DNA of 13,329 nt from Planctomycetes bacterium RBG_16_43_13 (GTDB taxonomy: Bacteria; Planctomycetota; MHYJ01), in contig MHYJ01000107.1 of NCBI GenBank assembly GCA_001828445.1, positions 6,871 through 20,199 on the forward strand. Reading direction: 5' to 3'. This document shows positions 1 to 6,824 of the stretch, one piece after another. The notes beneath the pieces were generated by a model that made no database searches, was not told where the DNA came from, and saw only the letters and a list, made by a program, of their open reading frames with translations. The translations under genes were made by a program, and so were the position numbers. The stretch's first letter is position 1, and each line of letters begins with the position of its first letter.

Positions 1-617
1 AGACATCACCCGTAGTATCCGTTAACACGGAGACGGTCTTCAGAATTGGCACAGTCGGCAAGCCAATACCAAACGTAACTATCTATATAGCAGAGGATGG
101 CGAGGTGCTCGTGCAGGGGCCAAACGTTATGGCGGGCTATTACAAAAGACAAGAGGAAACAGAAACAACTATCAAGAACGGCTGGCTTTATACAGGAGAT
201 ATTGGTGAAGTAGATAAGGATGGCTTCCTAAAGATTACGGACAGGAAGAAAGACCTGATAAAGACATCTGGCGGTAAATTCATAGCACCTCAACCAATAG
301 AGACAGCACTTAAAATAAGCCAGTATATATCAACCGCCGTTGTGGTCGGCAATAATCGGAAGTTTGTTTCCGCCCTCATTATCCCAAACTTTAGCAGGGT
401 ATCCAGCCATTCAAAAAGTGAGCTGGAGCAGATAATAGAAAACGAGATAGAAAAAGTAAATGCCAATCTATCACAATTTGAAACAATAAAGAAATTTATC
501 CTCCTTGAAAATGACTTCACTATCGAGTGTGGAGAACTTACCCCCACTATGAAGCCAAAACGTAAGTTCATAGATGAGAAGTATAAGAAATTGATAGATA
601 CCCTTTACAGTGATTAG
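1..617 (+). CDS. Long-chain acyl-CoA synthetase (AMP-forming), C-terminal part
   Basis: The gene is cut by the window start; the open frame runs from base 3 and shows 204 residues, roughly the last third of a protein that is usually about 600 aa. The family activates fatty acids: acid + ATP + CoA gives acyl-CoA + AMP + PPi. Visible family motifs are RIGTVGKPIPNV near the start, GWLYTGDIGEVDKDGF with the ATP-ribose-binding Asp (about nt 180-230), TDRKKDLIKTSGGKFIAPQPIE just after it, and near the end LTPTMKPKRK, which carries the Lys of the A10 motif that catalyses adenylation. The TSGGKFIAPQPIE form is typical of the FAA1-like long-chain branch rather than of acetyl-CoA synthetases. It is the first visible gene of a beta-oxidation operon and lies 36 nt before the hydroxyacyl-CoA dehydrogenase. 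Chain length cannot be read from this part. Confidence 0.93.
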   Translation, partial: TSPVVSVNTETVFRIGTVGKPIPNVTIYIAEDGEVLVQGPNVMAGYYKRQEETETTIKNGWLYTGDIGEVDKDGFLKITDRKKDLIKTSGGKFIAPQPIETALKISQYISTAVVVGNNRKFVSALIIPNFSRVSSHSKSELEQIIENEIEKVNANLSQFETIKKFILLENDFTIECGELTPTMKPKRKFIDEKYKKLIDTLYSD

Positions 618-653
618 GTTATTTTGTAATATATCTGACGGACTAATTTTAGT

Positions 654-1853
654 ATGTATATCTACAAAGCTGGGGTAATTGGAGCAGGGCTTATGGGCTC
701 CGGCATTGCACAGGTCATATCATTTACGGGCATACCGGTAGTTCTAAAAGACGTTAATGACACCTTCGTTCAAAAAGGATTATCAGCCGCACGTTCTTTC
801 TATGAGACACGACTAAAAAAGGGCAAGATGTCACAGACAGACGTGGATGCAAAAATGTCTCTCATAACAGGCACTACTAAATACGGAGACCTCTCGGATG
901 TGGATTTAGTTATAGAGGCAGTTCCTGAGGATTTGACTCTAAAAAAGCAGGTGTTCAGCGAACTCGGTAAGGTCTGTCCAGAGCATACTATCCTCGCTAC
1001 AAACACCTCCGCCCTCTCAATATCCGCTATAGCATCTGCCGCGAAAAAACCAGAAAACGTTGTAGGTATGCACTTCTTCTATCCCGCCCCAGTTATGAAG
1101 CTTGTAGAGGTTATACCTGCGTTGCAGACATCACAAGAAACCATTGACGCTGTTGTTTCTTTTGCAGAGAACATACGCAAAATACCTATTCGCGTAAAGG
1201 AATGCGCCGGATTTCTCGTCAATCGCCTCCTGATGCCGTATTTCTGTGAGGCAACCTATGCGTTAGAAGAAGGATTAGCCGCAGTGGAAGAGATAGACGA
1301 AGTAATGGTAAAATTCGGTATGCCTATGGGGCCGTTTAAGTTAGCAGATACGCTCGGTATAGATATATGCTACAATGCCGCTAATGTAATGTATAGTTCT
1401 TATGGCGAACGGCTAAAACCGCCACATCTACTCAAGGAACTTTATGACAGAAAAATGCTTGGTATAAAATCAGGGGCTGGTTTTTATGTATATGATGGCA
1501 GAACGAATGAACTGAAAAATATAATTCCCAAAAAAGTGATTAAACGAGATGAATTAGCACCTATGCGACTTATTTACCCTATGATAAACGAGGCGGCTAT
1601 ATGTCTTGAGGAGGGTGTAGCAACTGCTGGAGATATTGACTTGGCAATGATTGCAGGAACTGGATTCCCGCAAGATAAAGGCGGCTTACTCCACTATGCT
1701 GACTCTGCCGGTATAGAAAATGTGTTGGTGGAACTGCAAAGATTAGAAAATATATACGGACAGCGATTCCATCCATCGCCACTTCTACAGAGAATGGTCG
1801 GTGCAAACTATTTGGGAGTAAAAACGAAGAAAGGATTCTTTAGTTATACTTGA
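654..1853 (+). CDS. 3-hydroxyacyl-CoA dehydrogenase, FadB-like, without hydratase domain
   Basis: This 399-aa enzyme oxidises (S)-3-hydroxyacyl-CoA to 3-ketoacyl-CoA with NAD+, the third step of beta-oxidation. The N-terminal Rossmann domain has GAGLMGSG at 10-17. Catalytic-site residues fit the family spacing: Ser119 in NTSALS, His140 in GMHFFYPAP, Glu152 in KLVEVIP and Asn190 in GFLVNR. After it come two C-terminal helical domains, about 186-280 and 303-398, each ending in a GxKxxxGFxxY-like motif (GIKSGAGFYVY, GVKTKKGFFSY). That doubled C-terminus is like the dehydrogenase half of FadB/FadJ rather than the 280-aa butyryl type, which has one. The ATG at 654 starts directly before the Rossmann strand, but no clear SD precedes it; translation may be helped by the upstream gene. 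The hydratase follows as a separate gene 26 nt downstream. Confidence 0.95.
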   Translation: MYIYKAGVIGAGLMGSGIAQVISFTGIPVVLKDVNDTFVQKGLSAARSFYETRLKKGKMSQTDVDAKMSLITGTTKYGDLSDVDLVIEAVPEDLTLKKQVFSELGKVCPEHTILATNTSALSISAIASAAKKPENVVGMHFFYPAPVMKLVEVIPALQTSQETIDAVVSFAENIRKIPIRVKECAGFLVNRLLMPYFCEATYALEEGLAAVEEIDEVMVKFGMPMGPFKLADTLGIDICYNAANVMYSSYGERLKPPHLLKELYDRKMLGIKSGAGFYVYDGRTNELKNIIPKKVIKRDELAPMRLIYPMINEAAICLEEGVATAGDIDLAMIAGTGFPQDKGGLLHYADSAGIENVLVELQRLENIYGQRFHPSPLLQRMVGANYLGVKTKKGFFSYT

Positions 1854-1879
1854 TATTTTTATTTAGAAAGGAGGAGCTT

Positions 1880-2662
1880 ATGGCGGACTATAAGTTTGTG
1901 AAGGTCTCTACAGACGAGTGCGTTGGCATAATAACCATTTCCAATCCCCCTGTTAATGCACTTTCCTCTAATGTATTCAGGGAGATAACGGATGCAATCA
2001 ATACGTTCAAGGGCAATCCCGCTATGAAGGCAATAGTGTTAACAGGTGCTGGAACGGTATTTGCGGCGGGCGCAGATATAAAAGAAATTTTGAATATCGC
2101 CCGTGCTGAGGATGGCGAGGCACTCTGCCTCAACGGACATAAAGTCCTGAATGCCATAGAACAATCGGATATACCCGTAATTGCCGCTATTAACGGCGTT
2201 GCATTCGGTGGTGGAAATGAACTTGCTATATCCTGCCACATAAGGATAGCAAGTGATAAGGCACGGTTCGGTCAGCCAGAGATAAGCATAGGTATAATGC
2301 CAGGTTTAGGTGGTGCGGTCCGCCTTGCACGTTTGGTCGGTCAGGCAAAGGCAACGGAACTTGCCCTTACAGGTGAGCCCATCTCCGCCCAAGACGCAAA
2401 ATATTTAGGATTAGTGAATATGGTCGTCCCTGACTCAGCACTTATGACACAGGCGGTTGGCTTGGCGAAGAAAATCGGCTCAAAAGGAAAGGTTGCCATA
2501 GCATACATCTTAAAGGCACTGCGAGAGGGCTCAAAGGTTGGACTGGAGGATGCCCTGAAACTCGAGGCAAAACTCTTCGGACAAATTATGATGACAGAGG
2601 ATAAAAAGGAAGGCATATCCGCCTTCCTCGAGAAGAGACAGCCAAAGTTTAAGGATAGATAA
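1880..2662 (+). CDS. Enoyl-CoA hydratase (crotonase family)
   Basis: The protein is 260 aa, the normal size for a single-domain crotonase, and hydrates trans-2-enoyl-CoA to 3-hydroxyacyl-CoA. The oxyanion-hole segments are AAGADIKEI (62-70) and GVAFGGGNELAIS (106-118). Both glutamates of true hydratases are present, Glu114 in GGNEL and Glu134 in GQPEISIG, which argues for a hydratase and against an isomerase or thioesterase of the same fold. The ATG at 1880 is chosen because AGGAGG (1869-1874) sits 5 nt before it; an in-frame TTG at 1850 would add ten residues that are simply the translated leader and SD. The gene follows the hydroxyacyl-CoA dehydrogenase and precedes the acyl-CoA dehydrogenase by 42 nt. 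Its chain-length range cannot be judged from the sequence. Confidence 0.94.
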   Translation: MADYKFVKVSTDECVGIITISNPPVNALSSNVFREITDAINTFKGNPAMKAIVLTGAGTVFAAGADIKEILNIARAEDGEALCLNGHKVLNAIEQSDIPVIAAINGVAFGGGNELAISCHIRIASDKARFGQPEISIGIMPGLGGAVRLARLVGQAKATELALTGEPISAQDAKYLGLVNMVVPDSALMTQAVGLAKKIGSKGKVAIAYILKALREGSKVGLEDALKLEAKLFGQIMMTEDKKEGISAFLEKRQPKFKDR

Positions 2663-2704
2663 GTCGTTAACGTGGAAAAATATATATTGGATTAGGAGGC
2701 ATTT

Positions 2705-3859
2705 ATGGATTTTAAGTTCTCAGAAGAGCAGGAGATGATTCGCCAGATGGTGAAGGAGTTCGTGGATAGGGAGATAAAACCCCTTGCCATAGAGATTGAT
2801 GAGACAAAAAAGATACCGCAACACCTGATAGAAACTGCGAAGGGTCTTGGGCTTTTCGGAATAAAGTTTCCTGAGAAATACGGCGGCGCAGGAGGTGGAG
2901 AAATCAGTTATAACATAATGTGCGAGGAGCTATCCCGCGGTTGTGGGTCGTTCACAGCACTCATCGGCGCCCACGAGTCCATCGGCGCCACCTCTATTTA
3001 TTTAGCCGGCTCAGAGGAGCAGAAACAGAAATATTTAGTCCCTATGGCTCAAGGGCAACTCCTTGGGGCTTATGCACTTACAGAGCCAAACGCCGGCTCA
3101 GACGCTGCAAACCTCTCTACCACAGCAGTAAAAGACGGAAACGACTGGGTCATCAACGGGTCAAAAATATGGATTACGAATGGCAGTATCGCGGATGTAA
3201 TAATCGTATACGCACTTACGGATAAAAATCTGCGCGCCCACGGCGGTATAACAGCGTTTATCGTAGAAAAAGGATTTAAGGGCTTCAAGGTAGGAAAAAA
3301 CGATGAGAAGATGGGTATACGGGCGGCTCAATCGGTAGAGCTCATATTCGAGGATATGCGTGTCCCTAATGAGAATATCCTCGGCAAGGTAGGCGAAGGA
3401 TTCAAAGTCGCACTCGCAACGCTCGACAGGGGCCGCCTCAGCTTAGGTGCTTGCTGTTTAGGGGCAGCTAAAGAGGTTCTCGACGTAAGCATTAACTACT
3501 CGATACAGAGAGTCCAATTCGGCAAACCAATAGCCGAGCAAGAGGCAATACAATTTATGTTAGCAGATATGGGAGCGGCTACATACTCTATGGAGTCAAT
3601 GGTCTATAGGACCTCGTGGATGTGCGAACAGGGGATACCCTTCTCGAGGGAGTCAGCAATAGTTAAGGCACTCTGTTCAGAAGAATCAGGAAAGGTAATA
3701 GACAAGGCACTCCAAATCCACGGCGGCAATGGTTATATGAAAGAATACCAGATAGAGCGATTTTATAGAGATGCCCGCGTCAACCGCATCTTTGAGGGCA
3801 CAAATGAAATACAGCGTCTTGTGATAGCGAGAGATTTACTGAGAAGAGGGAAATATTAA
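2705..3859 (+). CDS. Acyl-CoA dehydrogenase (short/medium-chain type)
   Basis: This 384-aa flavoenzyme inserts the 2,3 double bond into acyl-CoA and passes electrons to electron-transfer flavoprotein. The order is the N-terminal helical domain (1-115), the beta domain with AYALTEPNAGSDAAN (122-136), and the C-terminal helical domain with QFGKPIAEQEAIQ (271-283), IHGGNGYMKEY (338-348) and FEGTNEIQR (363-371). Glu364 of EGT is in the place of the catalytic base of the short/medium-chain enzymes. Full length and intact. AGGAGG at 2694-2699 fixes the ATG. It completes the oxidation-hydration-oxidation set with the two genes upstream. Its stop overlaps the proposed ATT start of the next gene by five bases, which suggests coupled translation. 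The electron-acceptor genes (etfAB) are not in the window. Confidence 0.96.
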   Translation: MDFKFSEEQEMIRQMVKEFVDREIKPLAIEIDETKKIPQHLIETAKGLGLFGIKFPEKYGGAGGGEISYNIMCEELSRGCGSFTALIGAHESIGATSIYLAGSEEQKQKYLVPMAQGQLLGAYALTEPNAGSDAANLSTTAVKDGNDWVINGSKIWITNGSIADVIIVYALTDKNLRAHGGITAFIVEKGFKGFKVGKNDEKMGIRAAQSVELIFEDMRVPNENILGKVGEGFKVALATLDRGRLSLGACCLGAAKEVLDVSINYSIQRVQFGKPIAEQEAIQFMLADMGAATYSMESMVYRTSWMCEQGIPFSRESAIVKALCSEESGKVIDKALQIHGGNGYMKEYQIERFYRDARVNRIFEGTNEIQRLVIARDLLRRGKY

Positions 3860-4631
3860 AAAGATAAAAGTAGATGGCTCTAATGTCTGCTATATAGATG
3901 AAGGGCAGGGCAAGCCGATTCTTTTCCTACACGGCTGGGGAGCGTCTAATAAGTTCTGGCGCTCTAATATACCAGAATTGTCGAAATCCTTTAGATGCAT
4001 AGCACCTGATATCATCGGATTCGGCGAATCAGATAAACCAAAAATCGACTATAGCATCAATGGTTTTGCTGACTTCATACATAAATTTTTGAATGTTCTC
4101 TCAATAAAAAAAGCTAATGTATTAGGGCACTCTATGGGTGGGACCATAGCTATAGCATTATCAATTCAATCACGAGAAATAATAGATAAGCTGATACTGG
4201 TAAATCCTGTCATTAAAGGTAAAGATGCCTTCTCGACAAGGGTTCGAATGCTCTCATTACCGATTGTGAGGTCGCTCACATATCTACTCTGCAAGATCAG
4301 AACAGTAAGACGTTGGATTGCAAAAGATATTATGGCACGAATGGATGATGAACTAATAGATGATATTGCGAGAGGAGGATACCGCCCTATGGTAGGAGGA
4401 CTAATTTCCCTGCAAAACATAGATTTTAGCCGATGGCTTAAAGAAGCCGTAGTTCCTATACTCATAGTTACCACTGATAGGGATAAGGTCGTAAGAAACA
4501 GGCAGGACTATATATTGAGGGATGGCTTGTGCAATGTAACTATAAGAACAATATCAGGCGCTGGGCACTGCGTTATGCTTGAGGCACCAGAAAAGTTTAA
4601 TAGAATAGTGGAAGAATTTCTGAATGGATAA
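3855..4631 (+). CDS. Alpha/beta hydrolase, probable ATT start
   Basis: The intact reading gives 258 aa, a normal size for the fold. The N-terminus reads KKIKVDGSNVCYIDEG, then the oxyanion-hole motif HGWG at 26-29, the nucleophile elbow GHSMGG with Ser93, a charge-relay Asp (Asp210 in TTDRDKVV) and His238 in GAGHCVMLEAP. The frame opens only at 3843, after a TGA at 3840. It contains no ATG, GTG or TTG until a TTG at 3978, which would delete the first strands and HGWG. ATT at 3855 gives a canonical N-terminus, lies four bases after a purine-rich GAGAAGAGGG, and overlaps the acyl-CoA dehydrogenase stop. The substrate is unknown: ester or thioester hydrolysis would fit a fatty-acid operon, but nothing in the sequence proves it. 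It converges on the M48 protease gene, with 7 nt between the stops. Confidence 0.85.
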   Translation: MKKIKVDGSNVCYIDEGQGKPILFLHGWGASNKFWRSNIPELSKSFRCIAPDIIGFGESDKPKIDYSINGFADFIHKFLNVLSIKKANVLGHSMGGTIAIALSIQSREIIDKLILVNPVIKGKDAFSTRVRMLSLPIVRSLTYLLCKIRTVRRWIAKDIMARMDDELIDDIARGGYRPMVGGLISLQNIDFSRWLKEAVVPILIVTTDRDKVVRNRQDYILRDGLCNVTIRTISGAGHCVMLEAPEKFNRIVEEFLNG

Positions 4632-4638
4632 ATTACAC

Positions 4639-5982
4639 TTACTTCTGTAGCCGCGCCTCTCGCAACCGTTTCTCCGCACGTTCTGCGAATTGTTTAGTGT
4701 CCTCGTCTGATGTGCCATTTTTTGCAAATTCTTTTGCAAGCGTAATAACTGTCTCTAATTCTTTACGTGCTTCCCCCATCTTATCAAGGGCAAGCTTGGT
4801 CTCGCCCAGATAGTAGTGGCAGGATATTTCTGATGAGATAATTTTAGACGCAGAGGTTAAGTCATTTTCCGCGGTCTCGTAGTCCCTATTTTTGTAACGT
4901 TCTATGCCATAACCGAGCAGGGCGTCGAAATTCTCTGGGTCAAGCTGTTTTGCCTTCAAGAAATCTTGCTCTGCCTTTTTATGTTCGCCACTTGCCAAAT
5001 ATGTCTTTGCACGCTCTAAATAGAAAAATTCATTATCTGGCTGTGCGGCGACTGCCTCATCAAGTATTGAGAGGGCAGTAGGATGATTCCCTTTAGCGGT
5101 CTCTTCCTTTGCTTTATCGAGTTTCTCATATACAATCATACTATCGCGGAATTTCTTAGTGCGTTTTTTGAAACTTTCTTCACCATATGTGAGCCCCTTA
5201 TCATCAGCATCTTTATACTTCTTCTGTAGCTTTTTGTCCACCTCATCGATTCTGTGTTTAGTCGTAGGATGGGATTGGAAATATTCATCCGTACCACTCG
5301 CTTTTTTCTTATCCAGCTTTTTAAGTATTTCTAGGACCTGCTCCATAGCACGTGGGTGATAGCCCGCTCTATAGCAATACTCAGCACCAAGAAGGTCTGC
5401 CTGATATTCTGCATCTCTGCTGTAACCAAGTAGTATCATACTGCCAATTAAGTCCCCCAACATTGCGACTGCCTTTGCGTTTGTGCCTGCCTCAGCTGAA
5501 CCGCGGCTTGCCACAGCTATCACACCTGCCTGTAGTAGAACCGACATACCCATTGCATCTGATATCTGCTTGGCACTGTGGCGTGCGGCAACGTGTCCTG
5601 TCTCGTGTCCAAGAACGGCGGCGAGTTGTGCCTCGTTATTCAATTTTATCAAAAGCCCTCTCGTAATATAGATATATCCACCTGGTAGGGCAAATGCGTT
5701 CACAACGTTGGAATTTACAACTTTGTAGTGATACTTTATATTCTTCCTATCGCTTGCTTTGGCAAGTTTCTGCCCCACCTCGTTTACATAATTGTTAAGC
5801 TCCCTGTCCTTTACAACGCCGCCGAATTCCTTCTCCGCTTTAGGGGAATATTCTTTACCTATTGATATCTCCTGACTTTCTGTTACGAGCATAAACTCTG
5901 TCTTACCCGTAACGGGATTAGTTGCACAACCTATGAGTTGGATAATTGATACAATAAATATAATAGCTATAACTTTACGCAT
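4639..5982 (-). CDS. M48 metalloprotease lipoprotein with C-terminal TPRs (BepA-like)
   Basis: The product is 447 aa. Residues 1-19 form a lipoprotein signal with lipobox LIGC; Cys19 would be lipidated, and Ala at +2 gives no inner-membrane retention signal, so the likely place is the periplasmic face of the outer membrane. The M48 zinc site is HETGH at 126-130 with Glu192 of YSRDAEYQAD as third ligand, and the family's SHPTTKHRI segment follows at 237-245. From about 295 on there are TPR-like helical hairpins (NHPTALSILDEAVAAQPDN, GEHKKAEQDFLKAKQLDPEN, RDYETAENDLTSASK). The arrangement and length resemble E. coli BepA (YfgC), which degrades or assists misassembled outer-membrane proteins; the target here is unknown. 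CCTCCT on the + strand (5987-5992) is a strong SD 4 nt from the ATG. It has its own promoter and is separate from the fatty-acid genes. Confidence 0.93.
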   Translation of the reverse strand: MRKVIAIIFIVSIIQLIGCATNPVTGKTEFMLVTESQEISIGKEYSPKAEKEFGGVVKDRELNNYVNEVGQKLAKASDRKNIKYHYKVVNSNVVNAFALPGGYIYITRGLLIKLNNEAQLAAVLGHETGHVAARHSAKQISDAMGMSVLLQAGVIAVASRGSAEAGTNAKAVAMLGDLIGSMILLGYSRDAEYQADLLGAEYCYRAGYHPRAMEQVLEILKKLDKKKASGTDEYFQSHPTTKHRIDEVDKKLQKKYKDADDKGLTYGEESFKKRTKKFRDSMIVYEKLDKAKEETAKGNHPTALSILDEAVAAQPDNEFFYLERAKTYLASGEHKKAEQDFLKAKQLDPENFDALLGYGIERYKNRDYETAENDLTSASKIISSEISCHYYLGETKLALDKMGEARKELETVITLAKEFAKNGTSDEDTKQFAERAEKRLREARLQK

Positions 5983-5986
5983 AACA

Positions 5987-5992
5987 CCTCCT
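5987..5992 (-). promoter_or_regulatory. Shine-Dalgarno of the M48 protease gene
   Basis: AGGAGG on the minus strand, four bases before the ATG that ends at 5982. It supports this start and shows that anti-SD-directed initiation operates in the organism. Confidence 0.8.
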
Positions 5993-6015
5993 GATACAAT
6001 TAACTATTAGGATAG

Positions 6016-6043
6016 ATTATATTGCATATTATATCAAAAGCAA
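6016..6043 (-). promoter_or_regulatory. Putative sigma70 promoter of the M48 protease gene
   Basis: Read on the minus strand: TTGCTT (6038-6043), a 16-bp spacer, and a perfect TATAAT (6016-6021). Transcription would start near 6009 and give a leader of about 27 nt that contains the SD. Seen by eye only; the region is AT-rich and has a second TATAAT nearby with no good -35. Confidence 0.5.
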
Positions 6044-6117
6044 CAGGTATCAGTTCACTAAACCGTGTCAGCTTTTACTTGAATAAGCACTCTCTGGCTT
6101 GTAAGTTATACGGGATT

Positions 6118-6189
6118 GGTGGCGTAGCCAAGCGGTAAGGCAGAAGTCTGCAAAACTTCTATTCGCCGGTTCAAATCCGGCCGCCACCT
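6118..6189 (+). tRNA. tRNA-Cys (anticodon GCA)
   Basis: It folds as a complete cloverleaf. The acceptor arm GGTGGCG (6118-6124) pairs with CGCCACC (6182-6188) in seven canonical pairs, with discriminator T at 6189 (U73 is the usual identity base for tRNA-Cys). The D-arm is GCC/GGC (6127-6129, 6139-6141). The anticodon stem GAAGT/ACTTC (6143-6147, 6155-6159) encloses the loop CTGCAAA with GCA at 6150-6152. The T-stem GCCGG/CCGGC (6165-6169, 6177-6181) encloses TTCAAAT. The 3' CCA is not encoded, so it must be added after transcription. It stands alone, with no neighbouring tRNA. A weak TTGAAT (6079-6084) lies 17 bp before TAAGTT as a possible promoter; I see no convincing terminator behind it. 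Confidence 0.96.
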
Positions 6190-6224
6190 TTAAAAATTAA
6201 AAAAGCCAAGGGCAAAGTGTAAAA

Positions 6225-6296
6225 TTAAGGAAGGATTAATTCATGTTCCTTCTTAAAATGGAATTCTGCCTCATTTTCTCTATCTATTTCTGCCAT
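6225..6296 (-). CDS. Possible 23-aa small ORF or remnant
   Basis: A short minus-strand reading frame starts 6 nt after the stop of the four-helix membrane protein gene and ends with TAA at 6225. The peptide is charged and helix-prone, with EAEFHFKKEHEL in the middle, which looks more like a real coding sequence than random translation. It breaks off after a proline, as if a longer protein had been truncated. No SD is visible before its ATG. It could be a short translated tail of the operon, the first part of a decayed gene, or chance. Confidence 0.25.
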   Translation of the reverse strand: MAEIDRENEAEFHFKKEHELILP

Positions 6297-6302
6297 AGTA
6301 GG

Positions 6303-6806
6303 TTACTTCTTATCGAGGGTCAGCCCTCTCTCTAATAGTTTTTTGTCTAACAAATCTATGAGAATTAAATTCTTCTTCAGTATCTTATATTCTATCGGGA
6401 ACGCAATGAAGTTCAAGATTACCGCACCAATCGCAAGTATCAGATGAACGATTGAGGGGATTGCACCAGTGTCCACGCCGCCGCCGATTACCTCTGCCGC
6501 TATAGTCAGTAGTATTGAGAAGAATGCAAATGGGAACACCCGCGCCTTAAAGTGTTTTATATCCTTTATTATCTCCGGCTCTCCACCGAGCAGTGCCACT
6601 GCTTCCTTCATCTCCTTCCCGCTACCCACAAAGTGAAACATTACAATAGTATGGAGGAATGCGACAAATACAGCTACGAATACACCGAGTATGAAGTGAT
6701 ATGAAAATATATTAGGATACCAGTAGTGGGAGATGAATCCGAGAGCCGCCTCTAATATCAAAAACACGCCCGCCCATATAGCTAACCCGAGAAATATACG
6801 GTGCAT
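6303..6806 (-). CDS. Four-helix integral membrane protein, function unknown
   Basis: I do not recognise the family. The 167-aa product has four hydrophobic segments at about 4-24, 36-60, 89-108 and 116-140, and a charged C-terminal tail. Helix 2 carries three histidines (37, 52, 58), and His121 lies at the start of helix 4. Such placement is seen in small haem-b membrane anchors, but no known cytochrome motif is evident, so this remains a possibility only. The loop 62-85 between helices 2 and 3 is acidic and basic (GSGKEMKEAVALLGGEPE). It starts 18 nt after the stop of the aldo/keto reductase on the same strand, so it is probably the last full gene of that transcript. No SD is visible before the ATG; the start is chosen because helix 1 begins right after it. 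Confidence 0.75.
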   Translation of the reverse strand: MHRIFLGLAIWAGVFLILEAALGFISHYWYPNIFSYHFILGVFVAVFVAFLHTIVMFHFVGSGKEMKEAVALLGGEPEIIKDIKHFKARVFPFAFFSILLTIAAEVIGGGVDTGAIPSIVHLILAIGAVILNFIAFPIEYKILKKNLILIDLLDKKLLERGLTLDKK

Positions 6807-6824
6807 ATTTTACGAGATGATATT

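Noticed and set aside
1850..1879. Upstream TTG start that would extend the enoyl-CoA hydratase by ten residues
   Set aside because: It would translate the SD itself and overlap the preceding stop; ATG 1880 has AGGAGG at the correct distance.
4620..4645. Bidirectional terminator between the converging hydrolase and M48 genes
   Set aside because: Only 7 nt separate the two stop codons, and no GC-rich hairpin with a T-run is visible there.
6079..6107. Promoter of tRNA-Cys (TTGAAT, 17 bp, TAAGTT)
   Set aside because: The -10 matches only three of six consensus bases, so it is noted in the tRNA entry but not listed as a feature.
6243..6335. Plus-strand 30-codon frame with a GGAAGGA upstream, behind the tRNA
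   Set aside because: The peptide is hydrophobic and featureless and the frame runs into the convergent membrane protein gene; likely chance.
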